From positions 146,799-210,798 of the forward strand of contig CAWIWT010000033.1 in NCBI GenBank assembly GCA_963839725.1: 64,000 nucleotides of DNA, read 5' to 3'. The notes under the pieces were generated by a model. That model was not told the origin of the DNA. It was given only the letters and a program-made list of their open reading frames with translations, and did not search any database. This document shows positions 8,888-17,365 of this stretch, one piece after another (the first letter of the stretch is position 1; each line of letters starts with the position of its first letter). This stretch comes from Kumtagia sp963839725. Its GTDB lineage: Bacteria; Pseudomonadota; Alphaproteobacteria; Rhizobiales; Rhizobiaceae. Position numbers and translations under genes: made by a program.

Positions 8888-10240
8888 CTAGTCTGCTCCG
8901 TCTGTTCTTGCCCGCTCGATAAATTTGGCCGCGACGGCTTTGCCGAGTGTGGCGCCTGCCTTGTTGTCCATCTCGTAGTGTATGCCGGCCCAAATTCGGG
9001 AATCTCCGGCTTCTTTGCCAACCGCGCGGATGAACTCCGCGTGGCTGGGGAACAGGTAGGCGAGAACCTCGCTTCGAGCAGTTGAGATAGTGGAGTGGTT
9101 CGACGGATAGCTGGGAAAGGGTGGCACCGCGAACAAGGGAGTGATGCTCGGGTCAAGCATGTTGGGCCGCAGGTACCAATACGCGAACTTCCCATCGTTG
9201 CTTGCAATGAATGCGTCGTAGTGGACGGACGCGAGCATTGCATAAGCGCGTGCGGCGCGCGGTGGATTCGAGTTTGTCTTATCCTCAAACATCCACATGC
9301 TGGCATAGTCATACCAGCTGGTAAAAATGCCGGACGGACTTTGCCAGTAGAAAGCTTTGTAGTTGTTGGGGAATTTTCGCTCGAACTGCCTGACTGCATC
9401 GGCCTCGGCCTTCACGGCGGCGGACTTGCAGTCGGGTGGGGCGGGCGGCCTAAATTCATCGGGCGCTTCCAAGAGGATCGGCTTCCAGCTTGGCAGGGTT
9501 GCATTGCCGGGTTTGTCTCCAACCCACATGCACGGTCCAGTTGGGATCGTGCCGGTCCAGACCGCGTCGGAGCCATCGGCTTTCGCTCGCGCAATCACCT
9601 GCTCTGCCACCCGTCGCCCCAACTCCAGGCCGGCGGAAGAGTCGCTCGGGAACTGAATACCGGCAAGGACACGCGACTGCGCCGCTTCTTCGGACATTGC
9701 CTTGAACGACGACGTCTCGTCCGGAAAGAAATAGGAAAGTACCGTCGCGGCGGCTCCGGCGGCTGCCGCGTGTTCAGATGGATAGGAGGGGCTCGGAGGC
9801 GTAGGCAGCGCAGTCGGCAGTGTCGCATCCACCTCGCTCGGGCGGGGGCGATTGTAGAAGTATTTTGACTCCCACGCCGCGATGGTGGCGTCGTACATCG
9901 CCATCGTCAAATAGGTGTAGATGCGCTGCGCATTGGGGATCGGCTGGCCTTTGAGAATTCGATTGTTGACCAGGTCGATCCATCGATAGCCGGGCGAGCC
10001 GGCGTCCCAGAACGCGATCTTGGCGGCGACCTGCGCGTCGTTCTTTGCGACAAGTTCGCGGAGCTGTTCCAGCTCGGCTGCGGAAGTATTCGGTGGGGGC
10101 GGGACTCGGAAGTCCTTGCCCGACGTGATTACCCACGTCTTCCACGTTCCAGCCTTTGGCTCTATCAGATCGGATTGGGCGAAAGCGCAGTTCCCTGCCA
10201 AAAGGATCACTACGCAGGCCTTGCATAGGGCGCTGAGCAT
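8888..10240 (-). CDS. Exported vanadium-haloperoxidase/PAP2-like protein with two tandem domains
   Basis: A 450-residue protein with a Sec signal peptide (MLSALCKACVVILLAGNCAF, cleavage near FAQ) and a good ribosome binding site (GGGAGG). It carries the PAP2/vanadium-chloroperoxidase signature twice. The first half has YFYNRPRP, SYPSEH and SRVLAGIQFPSD. The second half has FAYWYLRP, SYPSNH and SRIWAGIHYEMD. Only the second repeat keeps the histidine of the SRxxxGxHxxxD motif that covalently binds vanadate or phosphate; the first has Gln there. The second half is therefore the likelier active site. Substrate (halide oxidation or phosphate ester) cannot be told from sequence. Confidence 0.8.
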   Translation of the reverse strand: MLSALCKACVVILLAGNCAFAQSDLIEPKAGTWKTWVITSGKDFRVPPPPNTSAAELEQLRELVAKNDAQVAAKIAFWDAGSPGYRWIDLVNNRILKGQPIPNAQRIYTYLTMAMYDATIAAWESKYFYNRPRPSEVDATLPTALPTPPSPSYPSEHAAAAGAAATVLSYFFPDETSSFKAMSEEAAQSRVLAGIQFPSDSSAGLELGRRVAEQVIARAKADGSDAVWTGTIPTGPCMWVGDKPGNATLPSWKPILLEAPDEFRPPAPPDCKSAAVKAEADAVRQFERKFPNNYKAFYWQSPSGIFTSWYDYASMWMFEDKTNSNPPRAARAYAMLASVHYDAFIASNDGKFAYWYLRPNMLDPSITPLFAVPPFPSYPSNHSTISTARSEVLAYLFPSHAEFIRAVGKEAGDSRIWAGIHYEMDNKAGATLGKAVAAKFIERARTDGAD

Positions 10241-10529
10241 GTTGGGCCTCCCATGGTTGGTCCTAGCCACTAGAACATTGTCTGTTTGTCGGCTGCCCCA
10301 GCTGAATGTCAGCAGACCCAATCATACCGCGAGGCGCTGCCACCTAAAAGGATCAAAGCGCGAGCAGGGGGCGTTTGGGTGTCACGTTCGAAGGCGGTCG
10401 TCAGCTTTCCATGCCTCTGTGGACTCTTATGCAGATCGACACAGAGGTCACGATCGGGTCGGGTTTTACCGTTTGAGCCGGCCACCGGAATGGGAAACTG
10501 GCGCCAAAAGCGGGCATAGATGCAAACCG

Positions 10530-10733
10530 TGCGAATGTCGCCTTTCTCTCCAAGGGGATAACGATGACCTTGCCGCGATAGTCGGTAAGTGACACTTGCT
10601 TGCTATCCTCGGAGGTCAGCGCGAATTCGGCGCCGGTTCAATTGTCGGCAGGCGCTGGTCGTACGGCGCGTCACGCGCCTACGCCCGCGGCAAGCAGGGC
10701 CAATAACAGGACGCCTGCCCGCCACCTGTTCAC
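10530..10733 (-). pseudogene. Broken SCO1/SenC-like gene
   Basis: Read from a GTG at 10733 the frame gives a signal-peptide-like start (NRWRAGVLLLALLAAGVGA), then a TGA, a second TGA 11 codons later, and then in the same frame GAEFALTSEDSKQVSLTDYR and GKVIVIP. That last part matches the region just before the CxxxC copper motif of SCO1/SenC thioredoxin-like proteins. The similarity then ends and no CxxxC follows. The GTG overlaps the TGA of the upstream binding-protein gene by four bases (GTGA), so the two were once translationally coupled. Confidence 0.55.
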
Positions 10734-11740
10734 GTCTTTAACTCGCGCTTCAGCTCGTTGAGGAAGCGCCAATCGGTGCCGTTAGCCAGGATTGCCCGGG
10801 GACTCGATTTGATCAGGCGTGTTTCCTGCATACGCAGGGCGAAGAATCGCAGGGAGGCTTCGGCATCATACTCTCGCCACCTGTCATAGCGGACGTCGTC
10901 GAACATTTGCCGCGCGTATTCATAGTTAGGAACGAACTCCCGCTCAACCAGTTGTCGCGCACTACCTGACGGATCCGACACGCAGAGGTCGGCGGCCTTA
11001 AGGATGGCCCGAACTACGCGTTTCGTCGCCGCCGGATACCTGTCCACGTAGTCAGCGGTTGCGCAAACCATACAGCAGAAATGCTCGGACCATGGGCGGT
11101 CAATAGTTGTGTTGACGATGGTATGGCCCATTTTCTTGGCACGCAGCACCTGAGTTGCCGCCGGCGTGAAAAGGAAGGCGTCGTAGATACCCTTCTCGAA
11201 ACTCTCCGCGGGTTTGCCCTTCTCAATGATCCATTCGATGTCCTTGTCCGGATCCAGCCCGACATAAGCTGCCATCAGCGCGACGAACACATATGACGGG
11301 GAGTCCATCGTGTTCGTCCCGACCCGCTTTCCCTTCAGATCTTTGACGTTTTCAATAGTGTCGTTCGCGATCAGTTCAAGACAGCCGGAGTGCAGTCCAG
11401 TGAGCACTTTGACCGGCACACCGGCATCGATCGACGCGATGTGTATCGGCACATAGTTCACGCTGAAGTCGGTTTCACCGTTCGCAATCCACGACCACTG
11501 ATCGAGCTTGGGGTCACCCTGCACGTATTGGACGTCAGTGAAGCCGTCAGCGCGCATCAGCTCGCCGGCCAGGTAGAGCCCGGCCCAGCAGTAAGCGCCG
11601 TCGATCCAGCGCGGCAGGCGAACGGAGGTCGTCTCCAGTGGTGCCTCGGCCCAAGCCTCGGTCGCGGTGCCGATCAGGCCCGCAGTGCCGGCTGCCGCAG
11701 CGCCGGCCAGAAAAGAGCGGCGGTTCTGGATGATCTGCAT
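10730..11740 (-). CDS. NitT/TauT-type ABC transporter substrate-binding protein
   Basis: A 336-residue protein with a Tat-like signal (NRRSFLAGAAAAGTAGL), cleavage near AWAEA. The body fits the NMT1/THI5-like binding fold used for nitrate, sulfonates, taurine, thiamine precursors and similar ligands: DGAYCWAGLYLAGELM, KDLKGKRVGTNTMDSPSYVF and a long helical C-terminal half. Start at 11740 has a strong ribosome binding site (AAGGAGGA). No permease or ATPase gene is adjacent, so the transport partners must lie elsewhere or are lost. It overlaps the broken SCO1-like gene by GTGA. Its upstream region is related to that of the molybdoenzyme gene, hinting at shared control. Confidence 0.75.
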   Translation of the reverse strand: MQIIQNRRSFLAGAAAAGTAGLIGTATEAWAEAPLETTSVRLPRWIDGAYCWAGLYLAGELMRADGFTDVQYVQGDPKLDQWSWIANGETDFSVNYVPIHIASIDAGVPVKVLTGLHSGCLELIANDTIENVKDLKGKRVGTNTMDSPSYVFVALMAAYVGLDPDKDIEWIIEKGKPAESFEKGIYDAFLFTPAATQVLRAKKMGHTIVNTTIDRPWSEHFCCMVCATADYVDRYPAATKRVVRAILKAADLCVSDPSGSARQLVEREFVPNYEYARQMFDDVRYDRWREYDAEASLRFFALRMQETRLIKSSPRAILANGTDWRFLNELKRELKT

Positions 11741-12110
11741 GCGATCGTTCCTCCTTGCTTCCGAATTGCAAACCACATTGCGGCCGAAACCGAGCAAAAA
11801 GAGGTTCCGGCAGAGGCACATAGGCTCGCCCGCGCGCCGAGCGGTTGCCGTTGGAGCGCCCTCAATCGTAATGCGGAAGTCTTGCACTCTCAGTCGCTGG
11901 CTCGGGAGGTGCCGGCCAGCGATGCGCGACTATACGCCTCATCTGCCCTAGAAGCGAGGGCAACAGCCTCGCTCCCGCGCCAGCCGACAAAGCCGGCGTC
12001 TGGCGGTTTCCAGAGGTCGGGCAAACCGTCTATCTGCGTGGTTGAGTATGGCTACTTGAGCCAAACTCGCGGCCCTTCCGAGCTTCGACACGAATGTCCG
12101 CGTAGGGTCA
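11741..12110 (-). repeat. Paralogous upstream region, copy 2 (uninterrupted)
   Basis: Resembles 6788-6998 plus 8340-8460. Here the two parts are contiguous, giving the pre-insertion arrangement of the IS256 target. Conserved blocks are attgcgg-cg-aa-cgagcaa near 11779, CTCTCAGTCG near 11886, gccagcgat near 11915, and ggtcgggca through gtccgcg at 12013-12102. Confidence 0.6.
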
Positions 12111-12538
12111 CAGCCAGACTACCCTTTGAGCGAAGCGTACGTCCGCTTCCGCACTTCGACGGCCGAAAATCAGTCCGCTATCGGCCAAGGGCGGCCGGCA
12201 GGACGACAGAAATGTGCGACGATCGTTGATGGCAATACCCTGAACGCGCGGCAGTCCGCGATGACGTCGTCCGCACTAGCTTGCGGCGGTGAAACCTGCT
12301 CAGCGCCTCGATAAGCTGTTCATCTGAGTAAGGCGAGCCCCTTCATCGTGAGCAGGCCGAGCGCAGAGACGTAGGCGAGGAAGTAAGTAGGCGGGGCTCA
12401 ACCACGCTACGCTGGCCCTGAGAGTCCAGCTCCGAGACCCAACTCCTCGCCCCTTCCTGGCCTCCTTCCAGCGGCCAATTTGCGCAACTCCGACGCTCAT
12501 GCTTGATGCCGCCTCAATTTCACTCCACATCGGTGAGG
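12111..12538. other. Intergenic stretch with no supported gene
   Basis: No domain-bearing frame was seen on either strand. It must contain the promoter of the rightward DUF930 gene. Confidence 0.35.
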
Positions 12539-13720
12539 ATGAAGGATGAGACACGGGACCGGCGTCGGGACTTGTTGTGGGCCTTGCCCGCATCGCTGGT
12601 CCTGCATGCGCTCATCATCGCGCTCTTGGTCTACGACCTGCCGAGGCCTCCCCAACTGCAGCAGGAGGAGCAAGCGATAAACGTCACGCTCGTGCCTCCA
12701 ACCGCTCAGCCAAAGTCGAAACCTGCTTCTCCGCCGTCCTTAAAGGATCCCAAAGCCGAAAAGCCACCGGAACCGAAAGTAGAAAAACCGCCTCTGCCGG
12801 AAAAGCAACCGCCCAGGCCGGCGCGGATCGAGGTCCTGAAGCCTGTTTTCCGGTTCGGGGACAAGGATACAGGCCCCAGGAAATCTGTGCATGGGGGCAG
12901 CGCTCAAGACAACTCCCCGTCGCCGGCGAAGGACGACAATTCGAGGCCGCCTCTCAAAGCGAAGGGCTCACAGAATAAATCTGCCACGTCGCCGGGCGCC
13001 GAGGAGCGTCCAGATGCAGCCAACGACGTCGAGAAGCAGGCAGCCGCGACGAAGGATACCGAATCTGCACACGATGTGGAGGAGCACGCAACTTCAAACC
13101 AGGATATAGATAAACAGGAGACAGACAGACAAGGAGCCGTAGCGCACGACGCTGACGACCAAACAGCCGCGGCGCCAACTCCGTTGGCTACTGCCGGCAG
13201 CGACGGTGAGATCGCGCTTCCCGCGTTGGCCAAAGTGCCACAGCCTAGACCCGCGAATGTGCAGAAGCCCAGCCTTGCAAAGATCTCGAAGCCCCGAATC
13301 GGGAGCGCCGGGAGGCCAAGCTCCACGGACCTGGCCGCTGTCGCATCGCAACGCTATTCGGGATTGCCGGGTGTTCGCGGGCTCCACTCGCAAGGCACTA
13401 CCGGCGATGTGCTGGCCACAACCTCGATGGCTGGCGTGCCTCGCGATCAGCGAGTTGCCAAACTTTGCGCCAGCGCGCTGCAGCGGCAACTGCTGGACGC
13501 CTCTTATTTTCCCGACCTGGTGCCACTTGTTCCGCTGAAGCTGGGCAATGTCCTCGACGTCCCGGAGACCGCCTTCCGCACGAGAACAACATGGTACGAT
13601 CTGAGCTTCCGGTGCGAGGTCGACACCGATGCGACGAGGGTCTTGTCCTTCGCCTTCCGTGTCGGAACTGCGATCCCGCCCGAAGAATGGGCACGCCTCG
13701 GACTACCTATGAGCTACTAG
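12539..13720 (+). CDS. DUF930-domain membrane-anchored protein with TonB-like proline-rich region
   Basis: A 393-residue protein. Near the N-terminus is one membrane helix (LLWALPASLVLHALIIALLV), as in TonB/TolA-type anchors. A long Pro/Lys/Glu-rich stretch follows (about residues 50-110), then a low-complexity acidic region to about 290. The C-terminal ~105 residues match DUF930: VPRDQRVAKLCASALQRQLL, YFPDLVPL, TTWYDLSFRCEVD and PPEEWARLGLP. The two cysteines (KLCAS, FRCEV) may pair in the periplasm. I preferred the ATG at 12539 preceded by GGTGAGG; a start at 12503 would add 12 residues. It stands alone and its function is unknown. Confidence 0.75.
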   Translation: MKDETRDRRRDLLWALPASLVLHALIIALLVYDLPRPPQLQQEEQAINVTLVPPTAQPKSKPASPPSLKDPKAEKPPEPKVEKPPLPEKQPPRPARIEVLKPVFRFGDKDTGPRKSVHGGSAQDNSPSPAKDDNSRPPLKAKGSQNKSATSPGAEERPDAANDVEKQAAATKDTESAHDVEEHATSNQDIDKQETDRQGAVAHDADDQTAAAPTPLATAGSDGEIALPALAKVPQPRPANVQKPSLAKISKPRIGSAGRPSSTDLAAVASQRYSGLPGVRGLHSQGTTGDVLATTSMAGVPRDQRVAKLCASALQRQLLDASYFPDLVPLVPLKLGNVLDVPETAFRTRTTWYDLSFRCEVDTDATRVLSFAFRVGTAIPPEEWARLGLPMSY

Positions 13721-14009
13721 AGCGAAATGGAAGCCGGTTTTCAGAAATGAACTCGCCTGCAATGCTCTAGCTCCTCGTTTGCATGCAAGCAGGTGCTTTC
13801 TGAATATTTCGCCCTAGCGGCATTCGTCCTGTCAAGGTGCAGTCTTCTGACCTGAACGTCAGCTCCTACCATTTGAACGGCTGAAGCTGACATTCTGCTT
13901 ACGGCCCAAAATGCGACATTGCTCTGACGAACCCAGCTCCTAGCAAAGCAGTCCATAACCTTCCGATGGCGGCCTCGGATAGGATCCGGGACGCCTGAGG
14001 AGTCAGATT

Positions 14010-14215
14010 TTCAGTTCCCTCTGCGAGGGTAGGCGCATCTTCGATATCAACGCCAAGATATCTCACAGTGTTCTTGGTGCGGCCGAGCACGATTTGCACT
14101 GCTCGGAGGTTGCCGTCGCTTTGTAGATGATCGAAATCTTGGTGCGGCGAAGCGAATGCGTGCCGTAATCGTCGGGGCGAACCGCAGGATCAAAATGTGA
14201 AAGTCCCATCGTACT
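14010..14215 (-). pseudogene. Tyrosine recombinase (integrase) C-terminal remnant
   Basis: Reading leftward from 14215 gives YGTHSLRRTKISIIYKAT, the H-x-L-R-R catalytic motif of rhizobial tyrosine integrases. After one frame change near 14120 comes NLRAVQIVLGRTKNTVRYLG followed by VDIEDAPTLAEGTE, which ends like the family's C-terminus with the nucleophile Tyr in VRYLG. The N-terminal two thirds are missing. It lies 350 bases from a truncated tRNA-Trp, so it may be what is left of the integrase of an element that used that tRNA. Confidence 0.75.
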
Positions 14216-14538
14216 TCTCCTTTCGGCCATTGGCCGGAAGGAGAATGAACAACCAAAGAACTCCGATCACGTAGAGTGCGGCTTGCATGTTCAGGACGGT
14301 GTTGGCCGCCTTGCCCGATATTTCCAGCCGTAGAAAGTGTTGGCGTGTAGCCCAGCTTTCCTGGACAGCTCCGCCTCGGGTATTCCCGACCGATCGACTG
14401 CCTGGTGGTTGCAGACGCAGTGCGCAGTTGTGGCGAGCGATCGGACATCGCATCACTCCTGTTGGGCTGAAAACGGTTTACAGCAGGGCCGAATTATTCA
14501 ATGTCTTGAAGGGACCGGTTTACAGCTAAAATCGACGA

Positions 14539-14561
14539 AAACCCTTGCACAATAAGGGTTT
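14539..14561. repeat. Perfect hairpin abutting the tRNA-Trp fragment
   Basis: AAACCCTT (14539-14546) and AAGGGTTT (14554-14561) form an 8-bp stem with a 7-base loop. It ends four bases before the tRNA homology starts. It could be part of a recombinase binding region. Confidence 0.5.
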
Positions 14562-14565
14562 AGCG

Positions 14566-14616
14566 GCGGTCTCCAAAACCGCAGGTCGCGGGTTCGAGCA
14601 CCTGCTGCCCCTGCCA
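14566..14616 (+). pseudogene. tRNA-Trp 3' fragment (anticodon arm to CCA), likely attachment-site remnant
   Basis: The sequence contains a 5-bp anticodon stem (GCGGT/ACCGC) around loop CTCCAAA (anticodon CCA, Trp), a variable loop, a T arm with TTCGAGC and an acceptor 3' strand TGCCCCTGCCA. The T arm has an extra A (gagcacctgc) that breaks the normal 7-base loop. Upstream of the anticodon arm there is no D arm and no matching 5' acceptor strand. In alphaproteobacteria tRNA-Trp commonly sits just before secE, which is where this fragment lies, so an intact copy is expected at the other end of the inserted DNA. Confidence 0.7.
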
Positions 14617-14939
14617 GGTTCCCCAAATCCGCCGACAATCTTGTCAAATCGTCGGATTTGCGGCATAAGGGCTTCATAGCCGGGACGGGACGACTGGATG
14701 GTTCCGATGCGGCGTTTGGCAATAGAGTCGGTGCTTGCCACTTGCGTGGATCAGGAATCGGCTCTATGTAGACGGAACGGACACGCGACGCGTGGAGCTG
14801 GGAGACTGGCTGTACGCGTCGAAAATGCATGGATGGTTCGTGGTGCGAATCGCATCGGATTGAGCTTCCAGGCTTCGATTTCTCCCGGAAACGGGAACAT
14901 CCAGAAGGCCCGAACGGGTCTTTCGAGATAGAGCGGCAA
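14617..14939. other. Region upstream of secE
   Basis: No gene is visible. It should carry the secE-nusG promoter. Confident -35/-10 boxes could not be set by eye. Confidence 0.35.
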
Positions 14940-15143
14940 ATGGCATCGAAGACGACTAACCCCCTTATCTTCTTGCAGCAGGTAAGGTCCGAGACCATGA
15001 AGGTCACTTGGCCTTCACGGCGCGAGACGATGATTTCGACCGTCATGGTCGTGATCTTTGCGATCATCGCGATGATCTTCTTCTTTGCCGCCGACCAGTT
15101 GATGGCTTTCGCTATCGACATGATCCTCGGCCTCGGCCGCTGA
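14940..15143 (+). CDS. secE: Preprotein translocase subunit SecE
   Basis: A 67-residue inner-membrane subunit of the SecYEG channel. It has the conserved cytoplasmic segment (FLQQVRSETMKVTWPSRRET) followed by a single membrane helix (VMVVIFAIIAMIFFFAADQL), the short single-helix form usual in alphaproteobacteria. The start ATG at 14940 gives MASKTTNP. It is followed after 29 bases by nusG. Confidence 0.95.
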   Translation: MASKTTNPLIFLQQVRSETMKVTWPSRRETMISTVMVVIFAIIAMIFFFAADQLMAFAIDMILGLGR

Positions 15144-15172
15144 TACCGGCGAATACGGAGAATTCTAAAGAG

Positions 15173-15712
15173 ATGACGGCGCGCTGGTACATCGTCCATG
15201 CCTATTCGAACTTCGAAAAGAAGGTCGCTGAGGACATCGAGAACAAGGCCAAGCAGAAGGGCCTGAGCGACAAGATCGAGCAGATCGTCGTTCCGACCGA
15301 AAAGGTCGTCGAGGTCCGCCGCGGCAAGAAGGTGGACGCCGAGCGCAAGTTCTTTCCGGGCTATGTGCTGCTCAAGGCAGAGCTGAACGATGCGATCATC
15401 AGCCTGGTCAAGAACACGCCGCGCGTCACGGGCTTCCTCGGTGAGGACAAGCATACGGCGAAGCCGATGCATATCACCGAGAAGGAGGCCGAGCGAATCC
15501 TGCATCAGGTGCAGGAAGGCGTCGAGCGGCCGAAGCCGTCGGTCATGTTCGAGATCGGCGAGCAGGTTCGCGTCTCGGACGGACCGTTTGCTTCGTTCAA
15601 CGGATTTGTCCAGGAAGTGGACTCCGAGCGGGCGCGGCTCAAGGTGGAAGTTTCAATCTTCGGGCGCGCTGTGCCGGTGGATCTTGAATTCGGTCAGGTC
15701 GAAAAGGGCTGA
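15173..15712 (+). CDS. nusG: Transcription termination/antitermination factor NusG
   Basis: A 179-residue protein that binds RNA polymerase and links it to Rho and ribosomes. The N-terminal domain starts WYIVHAYSNFEKKVAEDIE and contains the KVEVRRGKK-type and FFPGYVLLKAEL segments. The C-terminal KOW domain is GEQVRVSDGPFASFNGFVQE, ending DLEFGQVEKG. Start ATG at 15173 is the one giving TARWYIV at the N-terminus. Confidence 0.97.
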   Translation: MTARWYIVHAYSNFEKKVAEDIENKAKQKGLSDKIEQIVVPTEKVVEVRRGKKVDAERKFFPGYVLLKAELNDAIISLVKNTPRVTGFLGEDKHTAKPMHITEKEAERILHQVQEGVERPKPSVMFEIGEQVRVSDGPFASFNGFVQEVDSERARLKVEVSIFGRAVPVDLEFGQVEKG

Positions 15713-15864
15713 TCGAAACTCCGGCCACTCCGGTGGCTGGGCGGGATGCGAAAATCGCATTCGCTTGGCGGTGGGAGGAAGAGCGGCTTAGCCGGCTGTG
15801 GCTTCCGAACCACCAAACTGCAACCGCCGGATGAAGTCCGGCACGAAACAGAGGCAGACAAGAG

Positions 15865-16293
15865 ATGGCTAAGAAAGTTGCGGGCCAGCTCAAGCTCCAG
15901 GTTTCCGCGGGTTCGGCGACGCCGTCGCCCCCGATCGGTCCTGCGCTTGGTCAGCGTGGCATCAACATCATGGAATTCTGCAAGGCGTTCAACGCCCAGA
16001 CGCAGGAAATGGAAAAGGGATCGCCGGTTCCGGTCGTGATCACCTACTACGTCGACAAGTCGTTCACCTTCGTCATGAAGACGCCGCCTGTAAGCTACTT
16101 CCTCAAGAAGGCCGCGAACCTGAAGTCGGGCTCCAAGGAGCCGGGCAAGACCAAGGCGGGCCAGATCGGCCGCGACAAGGTTCGCGAGATCGCCGAGAAG
16201 AAGATGAAGGATTTGAACGCCAACGACGTCGAAGCTGCGATGCGCATGGTCGAAGGCTCCGCCCGCTCGATGGGCCTGGAAGTGGTGGGCTAA
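15865..16293 (+). CDS. rplK: 50S ribosomal protein L11
   Basis: A 142-residue protein of the GTPase-associated centre of the large subunit. Conserved parts are AGSATPSPPIGPALGQRGIN, the MEFCKAFNAQT helix and the C-terminal rRNA-binding segment (DLNANDVEAAMRMVEGSARS). It is followed by rplA after four bases, and the two are normally co-transcribed. Confidence 0.98.
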   Translation: MAKKVAGQLKLQVSAGSATPSPPIGPALGQRGINIMEFCKAFNAQTQEMEKGSPVPVVITYYVDKSFTFVMKTPPVSYFLKKAANLKSGSKEPGKTKAGQIGRDKVREIAEKKMKDLNANDVEAAMRMVEGSARSMGLEVVG

Positions 16294-16297
16294 GGCG

Positions 16298-16996
16298 ATG
16301 GCAAAGGTTGCAAAGCGCGTAGCGAAGTCCCGCGAGGGCGTCGATCCGAACAAGGCGTATGTCTTGGGTGAAGCGATCAAGCTGCTGAAGGATCGGTCGA
16401 AGGTGAAGTTCGACGAGACGATCGAGGTTGCGCTCAACCTCGGCGTTGATCCGCGTCACGCCGACCAGATGGTTCGGGGCGTCGTCAATTTGCCCAACGG
16501 CACCGGCAAATCGGTCCGCGTCGCGGTGTTCGCAAAGGGCGCGAAGGCGGAAGAAGCCACCGCCGCGGGTGCGGACATCGTCGGTGCGGAAGACCTGGTC
16601 GAGATCGTCCAGAAGGGCACGATCGACTTCGATCGCTGCATCGCTACCCCGGACATGATGCCGCTGGTCGGCCGCCTCGGTAAGGTGCTCGGCCCGCGCG
16701 GCATGATGCCGAACCCGAAGGTCGGCACGGTTACCATGGACGTCGCGGCTGCGGTCAAGGCTTCCAAGGGCGGCGCCGTCGAGTTCCGCGTCGAGAAGGC
16801 TGGCATCATTCATGCCGGCGTCGGCAAGGTCTCGTTCGAGATTTCGGCTCTTGAAGAGAACGTGCGTGCGCTGGCCGATGCCGTAAACAAGGCGAAGCCG
16901 GCAGGCGCCAAGGGCGTTTACATGCGCAAGATGTCGGTCAGCTCGACGATGGGCCCCGGCCTCAGGATCGATCTGGCGAGCCTTAGCGCCGCTTGA
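16298..16996 (+). CDS. rplA: 50S ribosomal protein L1
   Basis: A 232-residue L1 stalk protein. Recognisable segments are KFDETIEVALNLGVDPRHAD, GRLGKVLGPRGMMPNPKVGT and the C-terminal YMRKMSVSSTMGPGLRID. In many bacteria L1 represses its own mRNA. The length is standard. Confidence 0.98.
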   Translation: MAKVAKRVAKSREGVDPNKAYVLGEAIKLLKDRSKVKFDETIEVALNLGVDPRHADQMVRGVVNLPNGTGKSVRVAVFAKGAKAEEATAAGADIVGAEDLVEIVQKGTIDFDRCIATPDMMPLVGRLGKVLGPRGMMPNPKVGTVTMDVAAAVKASKGGAVEFRVEKAGIIHAGVGKVSFEISALEENVRALADAVNKAKPAGAKGVYMRKMSVSSTMGPGLRIDLASLSAA

Positions 16997-17365
16997 TCTA
17001 TTAGGTGAAGGCTGGCGTTGAGTGCGTTGGCCTTCCGATGATTTCCGGGCCTGACTATCGGCCCGGTTACTGGAAGCAGAACATCGCTTCCGGACTATCC
17101 TGTCCGAGATTGCGGGCGGCTCAAGCCTTAATTCGCATGGGCCTGCATGAGACGGGTGAAGACCGGACAAAGAGGGTTGAGAAACCCCCGATGGAAGGTT
17201 CGAACCGTGTTTGCCTTTATCCGCGCGCTGGCCGTCAAACGCCGATGCAACGAAAGGGGACAGGATCCTCGAGCGTCGTTCGGGTGATCCATTTGGATGA
17301 CCCGGGCGGCTGAAGGCAACCCGATCTCTATTCGTCAATGAATGGAGATCAACTGGAGATAGGCA
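16997..17365 (+). promoter_or_regulatory. rplJ leader (probable L10 autoregulatory region)
   Basis: The 369-base gap between rplA and rplJ has no gene. It contains a stable hairpin with 7-bp arms CCGGGCC/GGCCCGG (17045-17051 and 17060-17066) and other paired segments. L10(L12)4 is known to repress translation by binding a structured leader at this position; that this sequence does so is inferred from position. A promoter for rplJL-rpoBC may also lie here. Confidence 0.5.

Noticed and set aside
14190..14456. 88-codon leftward frame with a hydrophobic stretch
   Set aside because: Overlaps the better supported integrase relic and lacks a ribosome binding site or family.
14480..14616. A complete functional tRNA-Trp
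   Set aside because: Only the anticodon arm to CCA is present; no D arm or 5' acceptor strand upstream, and the T loop has an extra base.
14498..15505. 335-codon leftward frame across tRNA fragment, secE and nusG
   Set aside because: Overlaps two certain genes; the peptide near the tRNA is the familiar artefact of translating tRNA sequence.
17045..17066. Terminator between rplA and rplJ
   Set aside because: The hairpin has no T-run and the position fits the L10 leader better.
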